Positions 53,749 through 62,432 of a DNA stretch of 64,000 nt are shown in pieces; positions within the stretch are counted from its first letter, which is position 1; each line of letters starts with the position of its first letter. The stretch is from Bradyrhizobium diazoefficiens (GTDB lineage: Bacteria > Pseudomonadota > Alphaproteobacteria > Rhizobiales > Xanthobacteraceae). Position numbers and translations under genes: made by a program. The notes below the pieces were generated by a model. It saw nothing but the letters and a program-made list of their open reading frames with translations. It ran no database searches and was not told the DNA's origin. The stretch covers positions 496,001 to 560,000 of the forward strand of contig NZ_JAFCKW010000002.1 in NCBI RefSeq assembly GCF_018129965.1, given 5' to 3'.

Positions 53749-53851
53749 AGCGTTTTCGAGCGAAGTGGATACCGGTTCGCGTCAAGAAAACGCGTCAAAA
53801 TAAGAATCTAGAGCTTCGGTTCTGATTCAATCAGAACCGAAAAAGCTCTAG
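53745..53851. repeat. Alphaproteobacterial repeat (CTAGAGCGTTTTCGAGCGAAGTGG type)
   Basis: The element starts CTAGAGCGTTTTCGAGCGAA and ends with a hairpin CGGTTCTGATT-CAATCAGAACCG followed by AAAAAGCTCTAG. The outer tips (CTAGAGC and GCTCTAG) are inverted copies. I know this repeat from many alphaproteobacterial genomes. It may act as a bidirectional terminator for the HD-GYP operon, which ends 40 bases away. Confidence 0.85.
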
Positions 53852-53891
53852 GCCGCGTCAGGACGGCCTCAGGTCGAGACGGCGTTCGCGC

Positions 53892-55013
53892 TCACCGCGT
53901 GAGCGCAACCTGCTTGAACGAGGCGACCAGCGCCTTCTCCAGCTTTCCGCTCATGCCGCAGAGGATGTCGTAGGCCTGCGCGCGCGGCAGGGTCGGTTTG
54001 TAGTGCCTGTACTCGATCAACGCGGCAAAGATGTCCGAGATCGTGAGAATGCGCACGATGTCGCCGATACTTTCCGCGCAGAGCGCATCCGGATATCCGC
54101 TGCCGTCGAGATATTCGTGATGATGGCGCACGGCATCGAGGATTTCTTGCGAAATCCTCTCTTGCCCCTTCAGGAAATCATAGCCCGCCGCCGGGTGGGT
54201 TTCGATCAGGGCACGCTCCTCGGGGTCGAGGCGGCCGGGCTTGTCGAGAATGGCGAGCGGGATCTTGGCCTTGCCGATGTCGTGGAACATGGCCGCGGTA
54301 TAAAGGCGCTCCAGGTCGGCGCGGCCGACGCCGAGGCTCAAGCCGAAGTCGATCGCGACGCCCGTCACCAGCAGGCAGTGCTGATAGGTTCCCTCGTGGT
54401 GACGCCGCACGGTCGTCAGCCATTCCGAGAGGCCGTGTTGAGTGATGCGATCGGCAATCTGGCGGCCAGCCTCCCTGGTGCCGTCGACATCGAGGGGCTG
54501 GCCGAGGGTGACGGACGTGAACATCGATGCGATCGCGGTCGCCGCGCTCTCCACGGCATTGTCCGGCTGCCCTGTTTCGGTCGCGGACGCAGATGCCGGG
54601 ACGCCCGGCTCAGCGAGCGCCGCCAGCAATTTGATTCGGTTGACGGTCCCTGGAAGAACCAGCGTCGCGCCGAGCGCATAGGCCTGCGAGACGCCGACAT
54701 GTGAGGTATGCTCGAGCAGGAAGATCCGCTTCCTGGCTTGTGCCAGCTTGCCGGCCCGCTTCTTGATGGCCGCGATGTTGTCGACGTCACGCAGCTCCGC
54801 GCGGATGACGATCGCCCACGGCACCTGCGACAATTTGGAATCGACGTCGAGCCGCTCGCCCGCAACGGTGAATTGTTCCTCGACGATCGCGCAGACCCCC
54901 GACAGCTTGTCGGACGTGTCCGCCAGCACTTGCACCAGTGGACGGGCCGCTTCGTTCGCCGGGATGCCGCCGTCGCCATTGACGGGGCGCTGGATGTTTC
55001 GCGCGTTCTGCAC
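53892..55013 (-). CDS. HD-GYP domain protein with a degenerate receiver-like N-terminus
   Basis: 373 residues with a GTG start at 55013 (QNARNIQRPVNGDGGIPANE). The C-terminal HD-GYP domain is complete: HDIGKAKIPLAILDKPGRL near residue 244, the HHEYLDGSGYPDAL GYP segment near 290, and further His/Asp ligands. Such domains hydrolyse cyclic di-GMP to GMP. The first 130 residues look like a response receiver fold (VPWAIVIRAELRDVDNIAAI, RKRIFLLEHTSHVGVSQAYA), but the phosphoacceptor Asp is not apparent. It follows the PilZ gene by 57 bases. Confidence 0.9.
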   Translation of the reverse strand: MQNARNIQRPVNGDGGIPANEAARPLVQVLADTSDKLSGVCAIVEEQFTVAGERLDVDSKLSQVPWAIVIRAELRDVDNIAAIKKRAGKLAQARKRIFLLEHTSHVGVSQAYALGATLVLPGTVNRIKLLAALAEPGVPASASATETGQPDNAVESAATAIASMFTSVTLGQPLDVDGTREAGRQIADRITQHGLSEWLTTVRRHHEGTYQHCLLVTGVAIDFGLSLGVGRADLERLYTAAMFHDIGKAKIPLAILDKPGRLDPEERALIETHPAAGYDFLKGQERISQEILDAVRHHHEYLDGSGYPDALCAESIGDIVRILTISDIFAALIEYRHYKPTLPRAQAYDILCGMSGKLEKALVASFKQVALTR

Positions 55014-55069
55014 GGTATGACCTGGACTTTCAATTCACGGAGTTCAACCTGGAGGACGAATGACCGGCG

Positions 55070-55390
55070 CTATTTGCTCCGGTCCGAAATCGTGCCTTGA
55101 CCCTTCGCCTTCTTCCTGCTGTCCGCGGTGACGAAGTGAACGCCGGCTGTGGTGCCGTCGATCCAGACGAGTTCGCAGCGCCGGTAGGCGAGCCCCGTCG
55201 AGGACAGCACCATGAAGAATTCCTTGGCCTGCAGCACGTCCAGCGTGCCTTCCACCTCGATCTTGGCGCCGCTCTGCGACACATCGAGCAGGACGCAGCT
55301 ACGGCGCCATGTGCCATCCGAGGCCATCAGATTGACGGACTGCCTGTGATCCATCTGGACGCGAAGCGCCTTGCGAGCGTCGAACTTCAT
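55070..55390 (-). CDS. PilZ domain protein
   Basis: 106 residues from the ATG at 55390 (MKFDARKALRVQMDHRQSVN), overlapping the DUF2336 stop by an ATGA. The c-di-GMP-binding arginines are visible in LRVQMDHRQSVN (R-x4-R form) and the D/N-x-S-x-x-G motif as LLDVSQSGAKIEV. A beta-barrel follows (LVWIDGTTAGVHFV). It should bind cyclic di-GMP and pass the signal to a partner. Encoded beside the HD-GYP gene, it is likely a reader for the same pathway. Confidence 0.87.
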   Translation of the reverse strand: MKFDARKALRVQMDHRQSVNLMASDGTWRRSCVLLDVSQSGAKIEVEGTLDVLQAKEFFMVLSSTGLAYRRCELVWIDGTTAGVHFVTADSRKKAKGQGTISDRSK

Positions 55391-56502
55391 CGTTTGGCGC
55401 CCATTCTCGCGCTGCGATGTTCCTGATCGCTTGCGCCGGCGCTGGCCGCGATTTCACCCCAACGCACGCTCCATTGGCTGGTCGAAAGAAGAAGGCTCTC
55501 GAAGATCTGCTGCGCGCGTTCGCGATCGGCGAAGGAGAGCCGCGTACCGCTGCGGTTGTTGAGGATCGCGAGCGTGGTCGTCCAGTTCAGGCGCGACGCC
55601 CGGCACGCCATCACCAGGCCTTCGCAGTCGTCGTCGGTCATGACATGTTCGACGATCTCGATCGGCGCGCCTGACAGTACCGACAGCGCCACGAACAGAT
55701 TGGCGGTCTCGCCGCGGATCGCGAAGCGGTTCACCGTGGAGTCGTTGAGCTTGCCGATGCGGCTCAGCGCGACGATCTCCGGCCTTGAGCTGTCGTAGTC
55801 GGCCGGGCAAGGCCGGCGAGGCTCTTGCCGCGCGGGAGCTGCGCCGGACGCCGGCGGCGCGACGGATGGCTTCGGGTTCGCCGGAGGCGTCTTGCGCGGC
55901 GAGGCCGCGAGCAATTTTTGCACGACGAGGTCGGGTGTGTCTGGTCTCAGCGCCAGCGCCTTGGTGATCTCGTCGTCCCGCTCCGCCAGCATGATCAGCG
56001 AGGCATAAGCGCCGAAGGAGAAGCTCGTGCCGGGATTCTCGATCAGCGCCAGGCAGAGCGCGCGATCACCGCGTCCGATCAGTGCCTCGGCCACCGTCGG
56101 CTCGATCTTGTCGCGGGCGCATATCGCGCGCTGCTGGCGTTCACCGCCTGAAGCGGCGATCGTCGCGAGATCGCTCGGCGACAAGGCTTGCGAGTTTTGG
56201 AGTACCGGACAGGCAACATCCGGATCTTCGTGCGAGGCGAGGCGAAGCAACGTCTCGCGAGGGACCACGGCAAGCTCGGCCAGCGCATGGCTCATCTGGA
56301 CCAGCGTGCTCGAGGCGACGCGTCCACTCAGGCGCAACAGCAGGCCATCGACCATCCTGACGAGAAGGTCTTGAGGCTGGTCATCACCGTTCGCGAGCAA
56401 CTGAACGATGCCTGCAAGGATGCGCGCGCAGCGCTCCTGCGGAAACGCGGCAACCGCGTCCTCCAGCTCACCCAAAATATCGACAGGCGAATTTGCCATC
56501 AT
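55387..56502 (-). CDS. DUF2336 domain protein
   Basis: 371 residues from the ATG at 56502 (MMANSPVDILGELEDAVAAF). The sequence is helical and repetitive, in the HEAT-like way of DUF2336 proteins (VPRETLLRLASHEDPDVACP, then LSPSDLATIAASGGERQQRA). A Pro/Ala-rich linker near residue 205 splits two helical parts; the second holds IVALSRIGKLNDSTVNRFAI. It is the first gene of the three-gene operon. DUF2336 proteins are frequent in alphaproteobacteria near signalling genes. No function is established that I can cite. Confidence 0.8.
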   Translation of the reverse strand: MMANSPVDILGELEDAVAAFPQERCARILAGIVQLLANGDDQPQDLLVRMVDGLLLRLSGRVASSTLVQMSHALAELAVVPRETLLRLASHEDPDVACPVLQNSQALSPSDLATIAASGGERQQRAICARDKIEPTVAEALIGRGDRALCLALIENPGTSFSFGAYASLIMLAERDDEITKALALRPDTPDLVVQKLLAASPRKTPPANPKPSVAPPASGAAPARQEPRRPCPADYDSSRPEIVALSRIGKLNDSTVNRFAIRGETANLFVALSVLSGAPIEIVEHVMTDDDCEGLVMACRASRLNWTTTLAILNNRSGTRLSFADRERAQQIFESLLLSTSQWSVRWGEIAASAGASDQEHRSARMGAKR

Positions 56503-56792
56503 GGCAGCGGCCTGATTCCAAAGTTATTCCCAGTCCAACGAGCTGCATTGAGCACCCGAGGTGTTAATTTGGCTTTTAGTGCCGGGCGGCGGCACCGTTC
56601 CTTGCTCCGGAAACGTTATCGAAAATTGGCAGGTCGCCTAACGACCGCTTGTCCTTTGGCGGTGGTCCTCACCAACTATGTAGTCAGAGCCAGGACGATT
56701 CTTTCGGGCTGACGGAGCAACCGAAAGGGAGGAAATTCGGATCGGCATATCGCCGGACGCGTGTCGTTTTCCGACGCGAATTTCCATTTGAA

Positions 56793-57740
56793 ATGAACGA
56801 TAATGACCATGCGCCAGTGTGGGCGCCAAAGACATTTTGCTTCTCGGACGTCGACGAATTTCGAAATGCCATACGAGGCCTGAATCTCGAATTCACGCCG
56901 TTCGTCCGGAAGATGGCCGCTGAGCAGGTCATTTTGTCGCTGCCTGGCTGCGACGTGAATCTGACGCGGGCGTTTCCGCGCATCGTTGACGCCCAACTCG
57001 TCGAGAATTGCACGGCGATCGGTTTCACGATGGACGACCTCGATGTCCCCGTTCGGTTCAACGGTGCGCAGCGCTCGCGTCCGGTCGTGGTGATCGGCAG
57101 CGGTGGTGCCGCTTACACCACCATCGAGGAGGTGCAGCGACAGATCGCCTCGGTGGTGTTCAGGCCGGAAGTGACGGATCGCGGCTGGCCGCAGGCTGCG
57201 CTGAGCTTCAAGATATTCGAGACGACCGCCGAGAGCTTGAACAGGCTCCGCGCGCTGGTCCGGGAGGTGCTCGCCGCAGCCGCGGAACCGATCGGCTCAG
57301 CGGAGATGCCGTTGAAGGCCGCGGCGATGAAGGAATCCCTGCTCGCAGCCGTCGACGAGGTCCTCTATAGCGTCGTTCAGGCGCGCTGGACCCACCGCCC
57401 CAATGACGAGCGTCACTTCAGGATCTTCCAGGATATCCACGCGGCGCTGTCCGACGACCTCTCGCAGCCGATCTACAGCGAGGAGATCGCGCGCAAGCTC
57501 GGTCTCTCCGTTCGCACCATGCATGACGTTGTTCGCCGCTATCGCGGCATGAGCCTGCACCGCTATCTGCGCCTGCGCCGGCTGTGGCTGGTCCGCAAGC
57601 GGCTGCTGGCCGGCGCCGACAGCGTCAAGGCCGTCGCGCTGGCGTTCGGCTTCTGGCACCTCAGCGATTTCTCCAGGAGCTATCGCGACCAGTTCGGCGA
57701 GGCACCGTCGCAGACATTGGAACGCGGCCGAGGGCGCTAG
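56793..57740 (+). CDS. AraC-family transcriptional regulator
   Basis: 315 residues from the ATG at 56793 (MNDNDHAPVWAPKTFCFSDV). The C-terminal HTH pair is at about residues 215-310: YSEEIARKLGLSVRTMHDVV and RYRGMSLHRYLRLRRLWLVR, then SVKAVALAFGFWHLSDFSRS with YRDQFGEAPSQT. The N-terminal domain (CDVNLTRAFPRIVDAQLVEN) resembles the ligand part of the OruR/EutR-like group. It diverges from the DUF2336 operon with 290 bases between starts. Its target is unknown. Confidence 0.9.
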   Translation: MNDNDHAPVWAPKTFCFSDVDEFRNAIRGLNLEFTPFVRKMAAEQVILSLPGCDVNLTRAFPRIVDAQLVENCTAIGFTMDDLDVPVRFNGAQRSRPVVVIGSGGAAYTTIEEVQRQIASVVFRPEVTDRGWPQAALSFKIFETTAESLNRLRALVREVLAAAAEPIGSAEMPLKAAAMKESLLAAVDEVLYSVVQARWTHRPNDERHFRIFQDIHAALSDDLSQPIYSEEIARKLGLSVRTMHDVVRRYRGMSLHRYLRLRRLWLVRKRLLAGADSVKAVALAFGFWHLSDFSRSYRDQFGEAPSQTLERGRGR

Positions 57741-57792
57741 CGCGGCAAATCGGCTGGAGCGGGCGGGATCGGTTTGTGCTAGGCTGCGCGGC

Positions 57793-58383
57793 ATGAGCCA
57801 TCGCATCCTCGTCCTCTACGGTTCCTACCGGTCCGACCGCATGGGCATTCGCCTTGCGAATTTCGTCATCGATCGCCTGCGCGCCCGCGGCGAGGACGTC
57901 GAACTCATCGACGCCAAGGCGATCGGGCTGCCCATGCTCGACCGCATGTACAAGGAATATCCCAGGGGTTCCGCGCCGGAGGCGCTGGAGAAGCTCGCCG
58001 GTCAGATCCGCGGCGCCGACGGATTCATCTTCGTCACCGGGGGGTACAATTGGGGCATTCAGCCCGGGTTGAAGAACCTCACGGACCATTTTCTCGAAGA
58101 GTGGTTCTGGCGTCCCGCCGCGATCGTGAGCTATTCCGCCGGCCGCCTGTCCGGCGCGCGCGCCTCCACCGCCTGGCATGGTACGCTGTCGGAGATGGGC
58201 ATGGTGGTGGTGTCGAGCACGATCGGCGTCGGTCCGATTGCGCAGACGCTTTCGGCCGAGAGCGAGCCGATCGGTGAGGGCGGCAAGGCGCTGGAGCGGT
58301 CGTTCCCGCGCTTCGCCGATGATCTGAATTGGTGGATCGAGGCTGCCAAGGCGCAGCGGGCGCGCAAGGCGCCGCCGTATTGA
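57793..58383 (+). CDS. NADPH-dependent FMN reductase-type flavodoxin
   Basis: 196 residues from the ATG at 57793. The flavodoxin-like fold has the phosphate loop ILVLYGSYRSDRMGIRLANF, FVTGGYNWGIQPGLKNLTDH (flavin contact) and IVSYSAGRLSGARAS. It uses NAD(P)H to reduce FMN or quinone-type acceptors in the cytosol. It starts 52 bases after the AraC gene, on the same strand. Whether it is regulated by that gene is open. Confidence 0.9.
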   Translation: MSHRILVLYGSYRSDRMGIRLANFVIDRLRARGEDVELIDAKAIGLPMLDRMYKEYPRGSAPEALEKLAGQIRGADGFIFVTGGYNWGIQPGLKNLTDHFLEEWFWRPAAIVSYSAGRLSGARASTAWHGTLSEMGMVVVSSTIGVGPIAQTLSAESEPIGEGGKALERSFPRFADDLNWWIEAAKAQRARKAPPY

Positions 58384-58401
58384 CGTTGTGACGGTGCTGC
58401 A

Positions 58402-58492
58402 GCCCGGACGGAGCGCAGCGTACTCCGTGGCCGTCGTCGTTTGCCGCTCGAGTCCTGGATTTCGCTGTCGCTCGAAGCGGGCTACGAATTTC
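58402..58492. repeat. Imperfect inverted repeat (GCCCGGACGGAGCG family)
   Basis: CAGCCCGGACGGAGCGCAGC and CTGGATTTCGCTGTCGCTCG with AAGCGGGCTACG are imperfect inverted copies. It is a known rhizobial repeat type, and it lies between convergent genes, the FMN reductase and the chemoreceptor. Confidence 0.6.
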
Positions 58493-58504
58493 GCGAGGCC
58501 GCGA

Positions 58505-60586
58505 CTATGCGGCCCTGACTTCGCCGAGGAAGCGGTCGAACTGGCCGGCGAGATCGCGTGACTGCGTCGAGAGCTGCTCGGCCGCGCCAAGCACTTCCCG
58601 GGCCGCCGCACCGGTGTCGTCGGCGGCACGCTGCACGCCTGATATGTTGGTGTTGACCTCCTGGGTGCCGCGGGACGCCTCCTGCACGCTGCGGGAAATC
58701 TCCCGGGTCGCAGAGCCCTGTTGCTCGATCGCAGCAGCGATCGCCGAGCCGATCTGGTCGATCTCGCCGATGACGTCGGCGACGTTGCGGATCGCGGTCA
58801 CGGTTTCGTCGCTCGCGGCCTGGATCGCCGTGATCTGCTCGGAAATCTCGGTGGTCGCCTTGGCGGTCTGGCCGGCAAGCGACTTCACCTCAGACGCCAC
58901 CACGGCGAAGCCGCGGCCGGCTTCGCCGGCGCGGGCCGCTTCGATCGTGGCGTTGAGAGCGAGCAGATTGGTCTGCTCGGCGATGCTCTGGATCAGCGTG
59001 ACGACGTCGCCGATCTTCTGGGCGCCCTCTGCGAGGGCGCGTGCGGTGTCGCCGGTGCGGCGGGCATTTTCGACGGCGCGGGCCGCGATTTCGGTGCTTT
59101 GTGCGACCTGACGGCCGATCTCGGAGATCGAGGAGGTCAGCTCTTCGGTCGCGCTGGCGACCGTCTGCACATTGGTCGAGGTCTGCTGCGAGGCGGCGGC
59201 AACGATCGCGGCCTGGCTGTTGGTCTGGGCGGCCGTTGAGGTCATCGACTGCGCCGTGCTCTCCATGGTCGAGGAGGCGCGGGACAGGCCGCCGATCAGT
59301 TCGGTGACCTTGGCTTCGAACGCGCGGGTAAGGGCATCGAGCGCCTGGGCGCGGCGCATCTTGCCGTGGTTCTCCGCCTGCTTCTCGGCGGCGAGCCGGT
59401 CGGCGCGGATCATGTTGTCCTTGAAGACCTGGACGGCGCAGGCCATCGCTCCGATCTCGTCGGATCGCTCTGCGCCGGGGATCTCCTCGGCCACGTCGCC
59501 GTCGGCGAGGCGCGACATCCGCGTCGTCAGGTGGACGATCGGCGCACAGACGCGGCGGCGGACCATGACGATGAGGCCGACGCTGGCGACCAGCACGGCG
59601 AGAAGGCCGGCGAGGGCGATGGTGAAGCTGGTGCGGGCGGCCGAGAATGCGCCGGCCAGGATCTGCTCGGCATTGTCGTAGAAGGCATCGCGGACGCCGA
59701 TAATGGACCCGAGGCCCTTCTGGGACGCGACGTAGAAGGCATCGACATCGTGGTCGTATTTGCCGTTGATGGAGCCGTCCTTGACCAGCTTCATCTCGCG
59801 GCCGAATTCCTCGACATAGCTCGCGTTCATCGTCTCGATCGCCGCGGCGACGTTCGCCGGAGTTGCCGGATTGCCGCGCAGTTCCAACAGCGACATCACG
59901 ATCTGGTCGTTGCGGCCCTGCATGCGGGCCATGTCGGCCTTCTCGGCCTCGTTGGCGACTTTCTTCGCGCCGACGAGGTTCTTGTGCACGCTGGAATTGA
60001 GGCCACCCACGTCGCGCAGCGTCATGGCGATGTTGGCGTAGCTGGACTGGCGGTAGGCATCGCCATTGAGGATGGCCATGCGGCGCACCTGCTCGTTGAG
60101 CAGCGTGGTGACGCCGGTGTTGAGCACGGCGTTGTCGGCCACGATCTTCCTGGCGGCGTCCTTGCGCGCATCGGCCGGGCCCGCGATCGCCTTGTCGATG
60201 GCGTCGCGGAGCGCGGTGAATTTCGAATTGATGCCGTCGATGTTGCTGCCGATGGTGCTGCCGTCGTCGAAGGCGCCGGGCAGTTCCTTGCGCAGCGCGT
60301 TCATCCTGTCGCGCGCGGCGTCGGTCTGCTTGCGCATCCTGTCGTGCTCGGCGAGCTGGGCCGGGTCGATGGTTGCCGGGCCATAGAGGATGTTGGTGGC
60401 AAAGCCGCGCTCGGGATTGAGATAGCGCGGGATGTCGCTGGCGGCGCGGACGATCGCAAGCCGCCCTTGCGCCTCGCCGATCCTGTCCATCGTCTGGTAC
60501 TTCGTCACGGCGACGTAGACGGCAAGGCCGCCGCCGACGGTCGAGAGCGAGACGATGGAGGTGGTCAGGAGCGTACCGATTTTCAT
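58505..60586 (-). CDS. Methyl-accepting chemotaxis protein
   Basis: 693 residues from the ATG at 60586 ([20 protein letters not shown]). A first membrane span lies at about residues 8-28, a periplasmic four-helix sensor region at about 30-320, a second span near 325 ([20 protein letters not shown]), a HAMP domain up to about 385 ([20 protein letters not shown]), then the signalling domain. The conserved tip is [20 protein letters not shown] with [12 protein letters not shown]. The C-terminus ([11 protein letters not shown]) shows no CheR-docking pentapeptide. It is a single gene on the minus strand. The ligand is unknown. Confidence 0.95.
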   Translation of the reverse strand: MKIGTLLTTSIVSLSTVGGGLAVYVAVTKYQTMDRIGEAQGRLAIVRAASDIPRYLNPERGFATNILYGPATIDPAQLAEHDRMRKQTDAARDRMNALRKELPGAFDDGSTIGSNIDGINSKFTALRDAIDKAIAGPADARKDAARKIVADNAVLNTGVTTLLNEQVRRMAILNGDAYRQSSYANIAMTLRDVGGLNSSVHKNLVGAKKVANEAEKADMARMQGRNDQIVMSLLELRGNPATPANVAAAIETMNASYVEEFGREMKLVKDGSINGKYDHDVDAFYVASQKGLGSIIGVRDAFYDNAEQILAGAFSAARTSFTIALAGLLAVLVASVGLIVMVRRRVCAPIVHLTTRMSRLADGDVAEEIPGAERSDEIGAMACAVQVFKDNMIRADRLAAEKQAENHGKMRRAQALDALTRAFEAKVTELIGGLSRASSTMESTAQSMTSTAAQTNSQAAIVAAASQQTSTNVQTVASATEELTSSISEIGRQVAQSTEIAARAVENARRTGDTARALAEGAQKIGDVVTLIQSIAEQTNLLALNATIEAARAGEAGRGFAVVASEVKSLAGQTAKATTEISEQITAIQAASDETVTAIRNVADVIGEIDQIGSAIAAAIEQQGSATREISRSVQEASRGTQEVNTNISGVQRAADDTGAAAREVLGAAEQLSTQSRDLAGQFDRFLGEVRAA

Positions 60587-60928
60587 GGACTGTCCGACAA
60601 TTGCGCTGGGAAGAAATTTATTCTCCGGACGATAGGGAGGCCGTGTTAATCGCGGGTTTACGCTAATGGGGGCGGAGGCTGCACTGACGGAGCCTTGCGA
60701 GCGGGCGCGGCGAGGCGATCCCGGCTCGCGCGTGCCTGCCTGCCAAATACCGAAGACGGGGCGTCGGACAGGGCATCGAACCGGTCCGGATCGAGGGTGT
60801 CGGTTATTAGATACCGCTTTCGCGTGTCGTCGGCCGCGATTATGCCTAACTTTTGGCTCCTAATGTGGTAGCTGGTATAGAGTCTCCGGGCGGGGGTGGG
60901 TCTCCCCGGGGGTCGATTTGGGGAGCTG
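60587..60928. other. Divergent gap between chemoreceptor and DUF2778 gene
   Basis: About 340 bases with no supported gene. It contains a strong promoter candidate (separate entry) near its right end. The stretch close to the chemoreceptor start is AT-richer (AAATTTATTCTCCGG) and probably holds its promoter, but no clear pair of elements is visible. Confidence 0.4.
60853..60881 (+). promoter_or_regulatory. Candidate sigma-70 promoter for the DUF2778 gene
   Basis: TTGGCT (60853-60858) is separated by exactly 17 bases from TATAGA (60876-60881). This is close to the TTGACA/TATAAT consensus for a GC-rich genome, 47 bases before the start codon. The spacing is optimal. Assigned by eye. Confidence 0.55.
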
Positions 60929-61975
60929 ATGGTTTCCGACGCCGCACATGCCGAAAGGCTGTTGTCGCGCCGCCGTATCGGGCGAGCCGAGACGATATTG
61001 CTGTCTTTGGCCGCCCTTGCACTGGCGCTCGGCGCGGCTGCCTGGATCGCGGACCCCGGCGATTTGAATCTGGGCGATTCGAATTCGGGCGGATCGCCCC
61101 CGCTGGTGTCCGCCGCGCTCCCTCCGGCCAATGCCCCGTCTTTCGACGACCGTTTCGCATCGCTGTCCGGTAATCCGCCCGCCCGCGATCTTGGCCTGCG
61201 GACGCTGGAGCGCTCCGCTCTGAATGCGGTGCAGCTCAAGCTGCGCGATGCCAAGGCGATGCTGGCCCAGAAGCTCCAGAGCGACGACTGGCGCGCGAGC
61301 CTGACCGATGACGACCGGCCCGTTGACGAGCGGCGGTCCGTGCAGCGCGCCGACGCCATTCCGTTGCCGCGCTCGCGTCCAGCCCAGGCGGACTTCTCCG
61401 CACAGATCGCCTCCAGCCAGGCCTATGCGGAGACCAACCCGAGGGTCGACAATCGCAACTTCTTCGAGAAGTTCACCGACAAGATTAGGCTGGCCTCGCT
61501 GACGCCTGGCGACGGTCTGCTCGGTCGAGGCCCTGATCTCATGGCCCTCGGCTACGATTCACGGACGGCGGTGTACGACATCTCGGCCAAGGCGCTTTAC
61601 CTGCCAAGCGGCGTCGCTCTCGAAGCCCATTCGGGCATGGGCCCGCTGATGGACGACCCCGAGCATGTCGACCAGCGCATGGTCGGTGCGACTCCGCCGG
61701 CGACCTACGATCTGAAGCCGCGCGAAAGACTGTTCCACGGCGTCCGCGCGCTGCGCATGACGCCCACGGACGGTACCAGCGCGCTCGGCCGTGTTGGCCT
61801 GCTCACCCACAATTACATGCTGGGGCCGCGCGGCGATTCAAACGGCTGCGTCTCCATCAAGGACTATGATCGCTTCCTGAAGGCCTGGGACAATGGCGAG
61901 TTCAACCGCCTGGTCGTGGTGCCGAGCCTGAGCGGCTCGGCGACCGCATCGCAGCGATCGAGCACCGACTCCTGA
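60929..61975 (+). CDS. Membrane-anchored DUF2778/Tlde1-like L,D-transpeptidase
   Basis: 348 residues from the ATG at 60929 (MVSDAAHAERLLSRRRIGRA), preceded by GGGGAGCTG. A single N-terminal membrane span (ILLSLAALALALGAAAWIAD, about residues 26-46) anchors it, followed by a linker of roughly 150 residues. The C-terminal catalytic domain has YDISAKALYLPSGVALEAHS and HNYMLGPRGDSNGCVSIKDY, with the catalytic Cys after SNG. This is the DUF2778 type found in Tlde1 toxins of type VI secretion, but membrane anchoring points to cell-wall work in the producer. No immunity gene is visible. Confidence 0.78.
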   Translation: MVSDAAHAERLLSRRRIGRAETILLSLAALALALGAAAWIADPGDLNLGDSNSGGSPPLVSAALPPANAPSFDDRFASLSGNPPARDLGLRTLERSALNAVQLKLRDAKAMLAQKLQSDDWRASLTDDDRPVDERRSVQRADAIPLPRSRPAQADFSAQIASSQAYAETNPRVDNRNFFEKFTDKIRLASLTPGDGLLGRGPDLMALGYDSRTAVYDISAKALYLPSGVALEAHSGMGPLMDDPEHVDQRMVGATPPATYDLKPRERLFHGVRALRMTPTDGTSALGRVGLLTHNYMLGPRGDSNGCVSIKDYDRFLKAWDNGEFNRLVVVPSLSGSATASQRSSTDS

Positions 61976-62053
61976 TTTCTGCTCCTGATATTTGCTGCGA
62001 TCGCTGGGCTGTCGTTTTCCCTTCGTTAAGCCGTCCTCGTCCAGAAGCAGCCC

Positions 62054-62311
62054 ATGAGTGATCCCCAGAACTCCGAGACCCCGCTGCGCACGACGTTCAA
62101 GATCAAGCTGAACGGTGACACGCTGGCGATCGCGACCGTCGGCCAGGCCTATCAATTCCTCACCAACTTCAAGTCGGTCGAATGGATGGAATTCCGCTCC
62201 CTGCATGAAGACGCCGTGGCGGCGCTGGAAGGCGCGTCCGGAAACGCCATGCTGGCGGTGCAGGCGACCAACGCCGTGCGCGCGCTGTTCGTGAGCGCCA
62301 AGCTGCTCTGA
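62054..62311 (+). CDS. Conserved hypothetical protein (85 aa)
   Basis: 85 residues from the ATG at 62054 (MSDPQNSETPLRTTFKIKLN). Soluble and mostly helical, with KLNGDTLAIATVGQAYQFLT, EWMEFRSLHEDAVAALEGA, and AVQATNAVRALFVSAKLL. It resembles short rhizobial proteins of unknown function; no motif is diagnostic. It lies 78 bases after the DUF2778 gene and 121 bases before the TRAP receptor, so its transcription unit is unclear. Confidence 0.65.
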   Translation: MSDPQNSETPLRTTFKIKLNGDTLAIATVGQAYQFLTNFKSVEWMEFRSLHEDAVAALEGASGNAMLAVQATNAVRALFVSAKLL

Positions 62312-62432
62312 AGCGGCGTCCTGCCAGCTTGAACTTCGCTACGGGAACGGGCAAACGGTCCCGGAAGCACCGTGGCCCGAGGCCGGTTACAAGGCCGTTC
62401 ATTTGAAGCTTACTTTCAGGGAGAGACCCATC

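Noticed and set aside
60929..61975. Type VI secretion effector call for the DUF2778 protein
   Set aside because: An N-terminal membrane span and the absence of immunity or secretion genes make a housekeeping wall enzyme more likely.
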